64,000 nucleotides of DNA, from the NCBI RefSeq assembly GCF_001567565.1, contig NZ_LSSW01000025.1, positions 107,318 to 171,317 of the forward strand. Reading direction: 5' to 3'. The notes beneath the pieces were generated by a model that worked only from the letters and a program-made list of their open reading frames with translations, was not told the origin of the DNA and searched no databases. This DNA comes from Ectopseudomonas composti (GTDB lineage: Bacteria > Pseudomonadota > Gammaproteobacteria > Pseudomonadales > Pseudomonadaceae). The stretch's first letter is position 1, and the number at the start of each line of letters is the position of its first letter. Below are positions 56,632 to 64,000 of this stretch, in pieces. The position numbers and the translations under genes were made by a program.

Positions 56632-57326
56632 GGAGCGGTTGAGCAAATCGCATGCGCTGGCGCCGGAGCCCCGCGGGCTCTGGCCTGGCGCCATGTTTCC
56701 ACAGGCCGTGCACAGCCAAGCCCACAGTATTTGTGTACAAGCCTGCTCTATCTCTTTGATGTTGTTCGATTTTTATTCGCCCGCCGGCAAGCCGCGGCCG
56801 CTCTGGCTGTGAGCTATGGTCGAACAGCCTATGCACAGTTTCATCCACATCTTCTGTGCATATCCCCAACCGACTCTCGCCGTTCGTTCATGTCGCAGCT
56901 GGATAAGTCAGGGCGCCTGCGCGGTTGGATGGATATCGAGCGCCGGCCTGGCATCCAGTGCTGGCGAGGTCGGCAGCCATCTGCTGACAGCTTTTCCACA
57001 GGCTAGTCCACGGCTTCTGTGTATGACCTGAGTTGCTAACTGATTGATATCGATCAGGAAATGATCGTTGCGTGGAAGCCCTTGCGGGGGCTGCGGTTGC
57101 GCCGTGTATGCACGGTTTATCCACAGCTTGGTCCCCGTGATTTGTGTGCAAACCGACGGCTTTGTCGCGACCCGCCTGAATGCGACAAGGCTATGTCGCA
57201 AACGAATGCCCTCACGGCGTTGGCAGGCATCTGAACGGGCAGGGCCGGCCCTACCATCGCTGCACAGGGCCTAGCCGGCCCGTCAGTCCAAGACCGCCGC
57301 CAAACAGGCGCTGCAGGAGAGTCGAG
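56632..57326. promoter_or_regulatory. Long gene-free region before glyA with paired DnaA-like motifs
   Basis: 695 bp with no supported gene. It holds four units (56696-56743, 56831-56868, 56992-57028, 57116-57154), each with a forward TTWTNCACA-like box and an opposed TGTGNAWAA-like motif 20-30 bp on. Unit 3 (TTTTCCACA) and unit 4 (TTATCCACA) match the DnaA-box consensus; units 1 and 2 have one mismatch. Also an FNR/Anr-like TTGATATCGATCAG at 57044-57057. P. aeruginosa SouR and GbdR act upstream of glyA1, and their sites should be here too. Confidence 0.55.
57044..57057. promoter_or_regulatory. FNR/Anr-like box
   Basis: TTGATATCGATCAG differs from TTGAT-N4-ATCAA in one base. About 270 bp before glyA, which is far for a direct promoter site. 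Confidence 0.35.
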
Positions 57327-58580
57327 ATGTTCAGCAAACAAGATCAGATTCAAGGTTACGACGACGAGTTGCTCGCGGCGATCGACCAGGAAGAACGCCG
57401 TCAGGAAGAGCACATCGAGCTGATCGCTTCGGAGAACTACTGCAGCCAGCGCGTGATGGAAGCGCAGGGCAGCGGCCTGACCAACAAGTACGCCGAAGGC
57501 TACCCGGGCAAGCGTTATTACGGTGGCTGCGAGTACGTCGACAAGGTCGAGCAGCTTGCAATAGACAGAGCCAAGGAGCTGTTCGGTGCCGACTACGCCA
57601 ACGTCCAGCCGCACTCCGGTTCCTCGGCCAACAGCGCCGTCTACCTGGCCCTGCTCAATGCTGGTGACACCATCCTGGGCATGAGCCTGGCCCATGGCGG
57701 CCACCTGACCCACGGTGCCAAGGTGTCGTCCTCGGGCAAACTGTACAACGCCGTGCAGTACGGCCTGGACACCGCCACTGGTCTGATCGATTACGACGAG
57801 GTCGAGCGCCTGGCCGTCGAGCACAAGCCGAAGATCATCGTTGCCGGTTTCTCCGCCTACTCCAAGACCCTGGATTTCCCGCGCTTCCGCGCTATCGCCG
57901 ACAAGGTCGGTGCCTACCTGTTCGTCGACATGGCCCACGTGGCAGGTCTGGTCGCTGCCGGTCTGTACCCGAACCCGATTCCGTTCGCCGACGTGGTCAC
58001 CACCACTACTCACAAGACCCTGCGTGGTCCGCGTGGCGGCCTGATCCTGGCCAAGGCCAACGAAGAGATCGAGAAGAAGCTCAACTCCGCCGTATTCCCG
58101 GGCGCCCAGGGTGGCCCGCTGATGCACGTGATCGCCGCCAAGGCCGTGTGCTTCAAGGAAGCCATGGAGCCCGAGTTCAAGGCCTACCAGCAGCAGGTGA
58201 TCGATAACGCCCAGGCCATGGCCGCAGTGTTCATCGAACGCGGCTTCGAGGTGGTCTCCGGTGGTACCGACAACCACCTGTTCCTGCTCAGCCTGATCAA
58301 GCAGGGTCTGACCGGTAAGGATGCTGACGCTGCCCTGGGTCGCGCCGGTATCACTGTGAACAAGAACGCCGTGCCGAACGACCCGCAGTCGCCGTTCGTC
58401 ACCTCCGGTATCCGTATCGGTACCCCGGCCGTTACCACCCGTGGCTTCAAGGTCGCCCAGTGCCAGAGCCTGGCCGGCTGGATCTGCGACATCCTCGATC
58501 ACCTCGGCGATGCCGATGTCGAGGCGCAGGTGGCCAAGCTGGTCGCCGGGCTGTGCGCGGATTACCCGGTCTATCGCTAA
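57327..58580 (+). CDS. glyA: Serine hydroxymethyltransferase GlyA
   Basis: 417-residue PLP enzyme exchanging serine and glycine with methylene-tetrahydrofolate. PLP Lys is Lys230 in [17 protein letters not shown] at 57327 has CAGGAGAGTCGAG. The first gene of glyA-soxBDAG, so here it drains glycine from sarcosine oxidation. Equivalent of glyA1 in P. aeruginosa. Confidence 0.96.
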   Translation: MFSKQDQIQGYDDELLAAIDQEERRQEEHIELIASENYCSQRVMEAQGSGLTNKYAEGYPGKRYYGGCEYVDKVEQLAIDRAKELFGADYANVQPHSGSSANSAVYLALLNAGDTILGMSLAHGGHLTHGAKVSSSGKLYNAVQYGLDTATGLIDYDEVERLAVEHKPKIIVAGFSAYSKTLDFPRFRAIADKVGAYLFVDMAHVAGLVAAGLYPNPIPFADVVTTTTHKTLRGPRGGLILAKANEEIEKKLNSAVFPGAQGGPLMHVIAAKAVCFKEAMEPEFKAYQQQVIDNAQAMAAVFIERGFEVVSGGTDNHLFLLSLIKQGLTGKDADAALGRAGITVNKNAVPNDPQSPFVTSGIRIGTPAVTTRGFKVAQCQSLAGWICDILDHLGDADVEAQVAKLVAGLCADYPVYR

Positions 58581-58599
58581 GCCAACCTTCTCTCTCGGC

Positions 58600-58623
58600 C
58601 CCTCTCGCGCAGTCGCGAGAGGG
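58600..58623. other. Intercistronic hairpin glyA-soxB
   Basis: CCCTCTCGCG and CGCGAGAGGG pair perfectly around CAGT. One of three intercistronic hairpins with CCCTCTC ends (others at 59906 and 63928). Confidence 0.7.
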
Positions 58624-58646
58624 CAGTAGAACCCTGGAGCATGCCC

Positions 58647-59897
58647 ATGCAACGTTATTCCGGCTTCGGCCTGTTCAAGCACTCGTTCAGCCATCATGAG
58701 AACTGGCAGCGCATGTGGCGTAATCCGACGCCCAAGCCGGTTTATGACGTGGTCATCGTCGGCGGTGGCGGTCACGGCCTGGCCACGGCTTACTACCTGG
58801 CCAAGGAATTCGGCGTGAAAAACGTCGCCGTGGTGGAGAAGGGCTGGCTTGGCGGTGGTAACACCGCGCGCAACACCACCATCGTGCGTTCCAACTACCT
58901 GTGGGACGAGTCCGCGCACCTGTACGAGCACGCGATGAAGCTGTGGGAAGGTCTGTCGCAAGACCTCAACTACAACGTCATGTTCTCCCAGCGTGGCGTG
59001 TTCAACCTCGGCCACACCCTGCAGGACATGCGTGACATCGAGCGCCGCGTCAGCGCCAACCGTCTCAACGGTATCGATGGCGAGGTGGTGGATGCCAAGC
59101 AGGTGGCGGAGATGATCCCCTACCTGGATTGCTCGAAGAACACCCGTTACCCGATTCTCGGTGCCTCGTTGCAGCGCCGTGGCGGCGTTGCGCGTCACGA
59201 TGCCGTGGCCTGGGGCTTCGCCCGTGCCGCCGACGCCCTGGGCGTCGACCTGATCCAGCAGACCGAAGTGATCGGCTTCCGCAAGGAAAACGGCGCGGTA
59301 ATCGGTGTCGAGACCAGCAAGGGTTTCATCGGCGCCAAGCGCGTCGGCGTGGTCGCTGCCGGTAACTCCGGACACCTGGCCAAGCTGGCCGGCTTCCGCC
59401 TGCCGCTGGAATCGCACCCGCTGCAGGCGCTGGTTTCCGAGCCGATCAAACCGATCATCGACACCGTGATCATGTCCAACGCCGTACACGGCTACATCAG
59501 CCAGTCGGACAAGGGCGACCTGGTCATCGGCGCCGGTATCGACGGCTACAACGGCTACGGCCAACGTGGTTCCTACCCGACCATCGAACACACCCTGCAG
59601 GCCATCGTCGAGATGTTCCCGGTGCTCTCGCGCGTACGCATGAACCGCCAGTGGGGCGGCATCGTCGACACCACGCCGGACGCCTGCCCGATCATCGCCA
59701 AGACGCCGGTGAAGAACCTGTTCTTCAACTGCGGCTGGGGCACCGGTGGCTTCAAGGCCACGCCGGGCTCGGGCAACGTGTTCGCTGCCAGTCTGGCCAA
59801 GGGCGAGATGCATCCACTGGCCAAGGCCTTCTCCATCGAGCGCTTCCACAACGGTGCGCTGATCGACGAGCACGGCGCAGCCGGTGTGGCGCACTGA
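58647..59897 (+). CDS. soxB: Sarcosine oxidase beta subunit SoxB
   Basis: 416-residue flavoprotein subunit of heterotetrameric sarcosine oxidase. Starts MQRYSGFGLFKHSFSHHENW; ATG 58647 is preferred over one six bases earlier because CTGGAGC is then well spaced. Rossmann motif VVIVGGGGHGLATAYYLA near 33. Contains the sites for FAD and, in known enzymes, covalent FMN. Oxidises sarcosine to glycine. Confidence 0.95.
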   Translation: MQRYSGFGLFKHSFSHHENWQRMWRNPTPKPVYDVVIVGGGGHGLATAYYLAKEFGVKNVAVVEKGWLGGGNTARNTTIVRSNYLWDESAHLYEHAMKLWEGLSQDLNYNVMFSQRGVFNLGHTLQDMRDIERRVSANRLNGIDGEVVDAKQVAEMIPYLDCSKNTRYPILGASLQRRGGVARHDAVAWGFARAADALGVDLIQQTEVIGFRKENGAVIGVETSKGFIGAKRVGVVAAGNSGHLAKLAGFRLPLESHPLQALVSEPIKPIIDTVIMSNAVHGYISQSDKGDLVIGAGIDGYNGYGQRGSYPTIEHTLQAIVEMFPVLSRVRMNRQWGGIVDTTPDACPIIAKTPVKNLFFNCGWGTGGFKATPGSGNVFAASLAKGEMHPLAKAFSIERFHNGALIDEHGAAGVAH

Positions 59898-59905
59898 TTA
59901 TGGCG

Positions 59906-59926
59906 CCCTCTCTCGCTGAGAGAGGG
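59906..59926. other. Intercistronic hairpin soxB-soxD
   Basis: CCCTCTCTC and GAGAGAGGG pair around GCT, nine bases past the soxB stop and 27 before the soxD start. Confidence 0.65.
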
Positions 59927-59952
59927 ACGATGGTTTTCTGGAGGTACCGAGC

Positions 59953-60279
59953 ATGCTGCACATCTTCTGCCCTCACTGTGGCGAACTGCGTTCCGAAGAA
60001 GAATTCCACGCCGGCGGTCAGGCGCACATCGCCCGTCCGCTGGACCCGAACGCCTGCACCGACGCGGAGTGGGGCGAGTACCTGTTCTTCCGCGACAACC
60101 CGCGCGGTATCCACCACGAGCTGTGGATTCATGCGGCGGGCTGCCGTCAGTACTTCAACGTCACTCGCCACACGGTGAGCTACGAGATTCTCGAAACCTA
60201 CAAGATTGGCGAGCGCCCCAGCGTCACTGAGGCCAGTGTCGCCGCGAAAAAGGCCGTCGACCAAGGAGTAACGGCATGA
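59953..60279 (+). CDS. soxD: Sarcosine oxidase delta subunit SoxD
   Basis: 108-residue zinc-binding subunit. Zinc ligands include Cys6 and Cys9 (FCPHCGEL) plus a later His and Cys (HAAGCRQYF). Small subunit of the heterotetramer. ATG has GGAGGTACCGAGC. Its stop overlaps soxA by four bases (ATGA). Confidence 0.95.
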   Translation: MLHIFCPHCGELRSEEEFHAGGQAHIARPLDPNACTDAEWGEYLFFRDNPRGIHHELWIHAAGCRQYFNVTRHTVSYEILETYKIGERPSVTEASVAAKKAVDQGVTA

Positions 60280-63200
60280 GCCAGGTCAATCGTCTTTCCC
60301 AGGGTGGCCGCATCGACCGCAGCCAGCCCCTGACCTTCAGCTTCAACGGCCAGACCTATCAGGGTTATGCCGGCGACACCCTGGCCGCTGCACTGCTGGC
60401 CAACGGCGTCGACGTGATCGGCCGCAGCTTCAAGTACTCGCGTCCGCGCGGCATCGTTGCTGCCGGCGCCGAAGAGCCCAACGCCGTGCTGCAGATCGGT
60501 GCCAGCGAAGCGGCGCAGATCCCCAACGTGCGTGCCACCCAGCAGGCGCTGTATCAGGGACTGGCCGCGGCCAGCACCAACGGCTGGCCGAGCGTCAACA
60601 CCGACCTGATGGGCATCCTTGGCAAGGTCGGCGGTGGCATGATGCCGCCCGGCTTCTACTACAAGACCTTCATGTACCCGCAGAACCTGTGGCTGACCTA
60701 CGAGAAGTACATTCGTAAGGCTGCCGGTCTCGGTCGCTCGCCGAAGGAAAACGATCCGGACATCTACGACTACCTGAACCAGCACTGCGACGTGCTGGTG
60801 GTCGGTGCTGGCCCTGCCGGTCTCGCCGCAGCCCTGGCTGCCGGTCGTAGCGGGGCGCGTGTGATCCTCGCCGACGAACAGGAAGAGCTCGGCGGTAGCC
60901 TGCTCTCCACCCGCGAGATGCTCGACGACAAGCCGGCCGCCGACTGGGCTGCCAAGGCCATCGCCGAGCTCAAGAGCATGCCGGAAGTGACCCTGCTGCC
61001 GCGTGCCACGGTCCACGGTTACCACGACCACAACTTCCTCACTATTCACCAGCGCCTCACCGATCACCTGGGCGAAGTGGCGCCCATGGGCCAGCCGCGT
61101 CAGCGTCTGCACCGTGTACGTGCTGGTCGCGTGGTTCTGGCCACTGGCGCCCATGAGCGTCCGCTGGTGTATGCCAACAACGACGTGCCCGGCAACATGC
61201 TGGCCGACGCCGTCTCGACCTACGTGCGCCGCTATAGCGTCGCGCCGGGCCAGAAGCTGGTGCTGTCGACCAACAACGATTACGCCTACCGCGTGGTGCT
61301 CGACTGGCTCGACGCCGGCCGCCAGGTGGTCGCTGTGGCCGATGCCCGCAGCAACCCGCGTGGCAGCTGGGTCGAAGAAGCGCGCCGCCGTGGCGTGCGC
61401 ATTCTCACCGGCAGTGCCGTGGTCGAAGCGCGTGGCAGCAAGCGCGTCACTGGTGCGCGCATCTGCGCCATCGATCTGGCCAAGCACAAGGTCACCAGCC
61501 CTGGCGAAGTGGTCGACTGTGACCTGATCGCCAGCTCCGGCGGCTACAGCCCGGTCGTGCACCTGGCTTCGCACCTGGGCGGTCGTCCGGTCTGGCGCGA
61601 AGACATCCTGGCGTTCGTTCCGGGTGAAGGCTTCCAGAAGCGTCATTGTGCCGGTGCGGTAAACGGCGTATTCGGCCTCGGCGACAGCCTGTCCGATGGT
61701 TTCGAAGCCGGTGCCAAGGCCGCTGCCGAAGTGGGTTTCAACGCCGTGACCGGCAGTGTGCCGAAGGCCGAGAAGCGCATCGAAGAAGCCACCGTTGCAC
61801 TGTTCCAGGTGCCGCACGACAAGAGCACTGCGCGTGCGCCGAAGCAGTTCGTCGATCAGCAGAACGACGTCACCGCCGCCGGTATCGAGCTGGCCACCCG
61901 CGAGGGCTTCGAGTCGGTCGAGCACGTCAAACGCTACACCGCGCTGGGCTTCGGTACCGATCAGGGCAAGCTGGGCAACATCAACGGTCTGGCCATCGCT
62001 GCCCGTTCCATCGGCATCAGCATCGCCGAGATGGGTACCACCATGTTCCGCCCGAACTACACCCCGGTGACCTTCGGCGCCATCGCCGGCCGTCACTGTG
62101 GCGAGCTGTTCGAGCCCAAGCGCTACACCGCCATGCAGAAATGGCACCTGGAAAACGGTGCCGAGTTCGAGGACGTCGGCCAGTGGAAGCGTCCCTGGTA
62201 CTTCCCCAAGAACGGCGAAGACATGCACGCTGCCGTGGCCCGTGAGTGCCTGGCCGTGCGCAACGCGGTGGGTATCCTCGACGCTTCGACCCTGGGCAAG
62301 ATCGACATCCAGGGCCCGGATGCACGCGAGTTCCTCAACCGCGTCTATACCAACGCCTGGACCAAGCTGGACGTGGGCAAGGCTCGCTACGGCCTGATGT
62401 GCAAGGAAGACGGCATGGTCTTCGACGACGGTGTGACGGCCTGCCTGGCTGACAACCACTTCGTCATGACCACCACCACCGGCGGCGCCGCACGGGTGAT
62501 GGAATGGCTGGAAATCTACCACCAGACCGAATGGCCGGAGCTGAAGGTGTACTTCACCTCGGTCACCGACCACTGGGCGACCATGACCCTGTCCGGCCCC
62601 AACAGCCGCAAGCTGCTGGCCGAAGTCACCGACATCGACCTGGACAAGGACGCCTTCCCCTTCATGACCTGGAAGGAAGGCAACGTTGGCGGCGTACCGG
62701 CTCGTGTGTTCCGTATCTCCTTCACCGGTGAGCTGAGCTACGAAGTCAACGTTCAGGCCAACTATGCCCTGGGCGTGTGGGAGAAGATCATCGCCGCTGG
62801 CAAGAAGCATGGCCTGACGCCTTATGGCACCGAGACCATGCACGTGCTGCGCGCCGAGAAGGGCTTCATCATCGTCGGTCAGGACACCGATGGTTCGGTC
62901 ACCCCGGACGACCTCGGCATGGGTTGGTGCGTTGGCCGTACCAAGCCGTTCTCCTGGATCGGCTGGCGTGGCATGAACCGCGAGGATTGCCTCAAGGAAA
63001 ACCGCAAGCAGCTGGTCGGCCTCAAGCCCGTGGACCCGAACAAGGTGCTGCCGGAAGGCGCGCAACTGGTGTTCGATCCCAAGCAGTCGATTCCGATGAC
63101 CATGGTTGGCCACGTCACCTCCAGCTACATGAGTTCGGCGATGGGCTACTCCTTCGCCATGGCCCTGGTGCGCGGTGGCCTCAAGCGCATCGGCGAGCGC

Positions 63201-63293
63201 GTCTTCGCGCCGCTGGTCGATGGCAGCGTGATCGAAGCCGAAATCGTCAGCCCCGTGTTCTATGACCCGAAAGGGGATCGCCAGAATGTCTAA
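60276..63293 (+). CDS. soxA: Sarcosine oxidase alpha subunit SoxA
   Basis: 1005 residues, near the usual size. N-terminal 2Fe-2S-like fold (about 20-100), an FAD/NAD-binding segment VVGAGPAGLAAALAAGRSG near 174-192, and a C-terminal aminomethyltransferase (GCV-T-like) domain (about 590-960) that binds tetrahydrofolate. It takes the methylene group from sarcosine to form 5,10-methylene-THF. The stop overlaps soxG by eight bases. Confidence 0.95.
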   Translation: MSQVNRLSQGGRIDRSQPLTFSFNGQTYQGYAGDTLAAALLANGVDVIGRSFKYSRPRGIVAAGAEEPNAVLQIGASEAAQIPNVRATQQALYQGLAAASTNGWPSVNTDLMGILGKVGGGMMPPGFYYKTFMYPQNLWLTYEKYIRKAAGLGRSPKENDPDIYDYLNQHCDVLVVGAGPAGLAAALAAGRSGARVILADEQEELGGSLLSTREMLDDKPAADWAAKAIAELKSMPEVTLLPRATVHGYHDHNFLTIHQRLTDHLGEVAPMGQPRQRLHRVRAGRVVLATGAHERPLVYANNDVPGNMLADAVSTYVRRYSVAPGQKLVLSTNNDYAYRVVLDWLDAGRQVVAVADARSNPRGSWVEEARRRGVRILTGSAVVEARGSKRVTGARICAIDLAKHKVTSPGEVVDCDLIASSGGYSPVVHLASHLGGRPVWREDILAFVPGEGFQKRHCAGAVNGVFGLGDSLSDGFEAGAKAAAEVGFNAVTGSVPKAEKRIEEATVALFQVPHDKSTARAPKQFVDQQNDVTAAGIELATREGFESVEHVKRYTALGFGTDQGKLGNINGLAIAARSIGISIAEMGTTMFRPNYTPVTFGAIAGRHCGELFEPKRYTAMQKWHLENGAEFEDVGQWKRPWYFPKNGEDMHAAVARECLAVRNAVGILDASTLGKIDIQGPDAREFLNRVYTNAWTKLDVGKARYGLMCKEDGMVFDDGVTACLADNHFVMTTTTGGAARVMEWLEIYHQTEWPELKVYFTSVTDHWATMTLSGPNSRKLLAEVTDIDLDKDAFPFMTWKEGNVGGVPARVFRISFTGELSYEVNVQANYALGVWEKIIAAGKKHGLTPYGTETMHVLRAEKGFIIVGQDTDGSVTPDDLGMGWCVGRTKPFSWIGWRGMNREDCLKENRKQLVGLKPVDPNKVLPEGAQLVFDPKQSIPMTMVGHVTSSYMSSAMGYSFAMALVRGGLKRIGERVFAPLVDGSVIEAEIVSPVFYDPKGDRQNV

Positions 63294-63915
63294 CGCCAAT
63301 GTTTTTCAGCAACGCCCTGCCGACATCGAAGGGCAATCCTCCCTGCACCACGCCGGCCTGCACGAGCTGGTCGGCAAGGGGCGCAAGGGGGCCGGGGTCA
63401 CGCTGCGTGAGAAGAAGCTGCTGGGTCATCTGACCCTGCGTGGTGACGCCGACGATGCGAATTTCGCTGGCGGCGTACACAAGGCCCTGGGCCTGGAACT
63501 GCCGGGCGCCCTGACCCTGGTGAGCAACGGCGACACCTCGCTGCAGTGGCTGGGCCCGGATGAATGGCTGCTGATCGTGCCTGGCGGCAGCGAGTTCGAG
63601 GTCGAGCGCAAACTGCGTGAGGCCCTGGACGGCCAGCACATCTCGGTGGTCAACGTCAGTGGCGGGCAGACCCTGCTGGAGCTGTCCGGGCCGAAGGTGC
63701 GCGAGTTGCTGATGAAGTCCAGCAGCTATGACGTGCATCCGAAAAACTTCCCGGTCGGCAAGGCGGTCGGCACGGTGTTCGCCAAGTCGCAACTGGTGAT
63801 TCGTCGCACTGGCGAAGACACCTGGGAGCTGCTGATCCGTCGCAGTTTCTCCGACTACTTCTGGCTGTGGTTGCAGGACGCCAGCGCTGAGTACGGGCTG
63901 GCGATCGAGGCCTGA
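63286..63915 (+). CDS. soxG: Sarcosine oxidase gamma subunit SoxG
   Basis: 209 residues starting MSNANVFQQRPADIEGQ. A GCV-T-like fold similar to soxA's C-terminal region (VSNGDTSLQWLGPDEWLL, DVHPKNFPVGKAVGTVFAKSQLVI). It completes the alpha-beta-gamma-delta tetramer. ATG at 63286 overlaps soxA. Last gene of the operon in the window. Confidence 0.93.
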   Translation: MSNANVFQQRPADIEGQSSLHHAGLHELVGKGRKGAGVTLREKKLLGHLTLRGDADDANFAGGVHKALGLELPGALTLVSNGDTSLQWLGPDEWLLIVPGGSEFEVERKLREALDGQHISVVNVSGGQTLLELSGPKVRELLMKSSSYDVHPKNFPVGKAVGTVFAKSQLVIRRTGEDTWELLIRRSFSDYFWLWLQDASAEYGLAIEA

Positions 63916-63927
63916 TAGCGAACGGCT

Positions 63928-63950
63928 CCCTCTCCCCTCTGGGGAGAGGG
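63928..63950. terminator. Hairpin after soxG
   Basis: CCCTCTCCCC and GGGGAGAGGG around TCT, then TTGGGGAGAGGGG. It lies 13 bp past the soxG stop. The end of the window (63990-64000, CCCTCTCCCCC) starts another similar block, so this is also part of a repeat family. Confidence 0.55.
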
Positions 63951-64000
63951 TTGGGGAGAGGGGAAGGGCGGATCTCGTTGTACCGGCAGCCCTCTCCCCC

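Noticed and set aside
56621..57201. Open frames in the gap before glyA
   Set aside because: Short, overlapping on both strands, no ribosome site; the region is better explained by repeated DnaA-like motifs.
57117..59894. Minus-strand open frame of 925 codons opposite glyA-soxB
   Set aside because: Spans two recognised genes antisense; no motif and no ribosome site; composition typical of a GC3-driven shadow.
60198..63299. Minus-strand open frame of 1033 codons opposite soxA
   Set aside because: It is the mirror of soxA, low in plausible motifs, and His/Gly/Val/Ala rich as expected from reading the antisense of a GC-rich gene.

Overview
The window is a dense, mostly core stretch of a high-GC gammaproteobacterial chromosome. 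The products, their order and the repeats (REP-like 23-mers with the core GTAGGAGCGGCTTCAGCCGCGAT) point to Pseudomonas sensu lato, probably the P. mendocina/P. oleovorans side of the genus; the species call is inference. I count 58 protein genes (one cut by the left edge, one possible remnant), no rRNA or tRNA, no CRISPR array, no insertion sequence and no prophage.

Layout. 1-6.8 kb: end of a probable HDOD gene, mutM, an acyltransferase, a small secreted protein, a Na/Pi-type transporter, gamma-glutamyltransferase, a ferredoxin and coaD. 6.8-12 kb: a long-chain alcohol/aldehyde oxidation cluster (laoA, laoB, laoC) divergent from its TetR regulator laoR. 12-21 kb: a YheT-type hydrolase, rsmD, two M16 peptidases, then ftsY-ftsE-ftsX-rpoH. 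21-31.6 kb: mtgA, thiS-thiG, trmB, a DUF1329 protein, and hemW-rdgB-DUF4426-metW-metX read leftward. 31.7-36.4 kb: a dynamin-like GTPase, then yggS-proC-yggT-DUF167. 36.6-38.9 kb: the twitching ATPases pilT and pilU. 38.9-41 kb: a two-gene putative DNA-repair unit (radical SAM protein plus TIGR03915/DUF4130 protein) with a near-perfect LexA box at its start. 41-42.3 kb: TM2 and DUF2076 proteins. 42.3-52 kb: ntrC-ntrB, two DUF4124 paralogs, glnA with a sigma-54 promoter and NtrC-like sites, thiI and typA. 52-64 kb: glycine-betaine catabolism (gbcA and gbcB, a threonine aldolase, glyA, soxBDAG).

How the genes work together. gbcAB demethylates glycine betaine. Sarcosine oxidase (soxBDAG) turns sarcosine into glycine and delivers the one-carbon unit to folate. 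glyA and the threonine aldolase move glycine to serine or threonine. ntrBC controls glnA. thiSG makes the thiazole of thiamine, while thiI acts in tRNA thiolation. ftsYEX combines membrane targeting with division.

The most interesting non-coding signals are: (i) a family of four 130-155 bp palindromic elements (about 11.1, 34.2, 36.5 and 49.8 kb) whose outer stems differ in sequence yet pair within each copy; (ii) the LexA box in front of the radical-SAM repair pair; (iii) four evenly spaced pairs of opposed DnaA-box-like motifs in the 695-bp gap before glyA; (iv) palindromes with shared CCCTCTC ends in the gaps of the glyA-sox operon; and (v) two small unlisted reading frames, one of 24 codons coupled to gbcA and one of about 47 codons, possibly a remnant, squeezed between the dynamin-like gene and DUF167.
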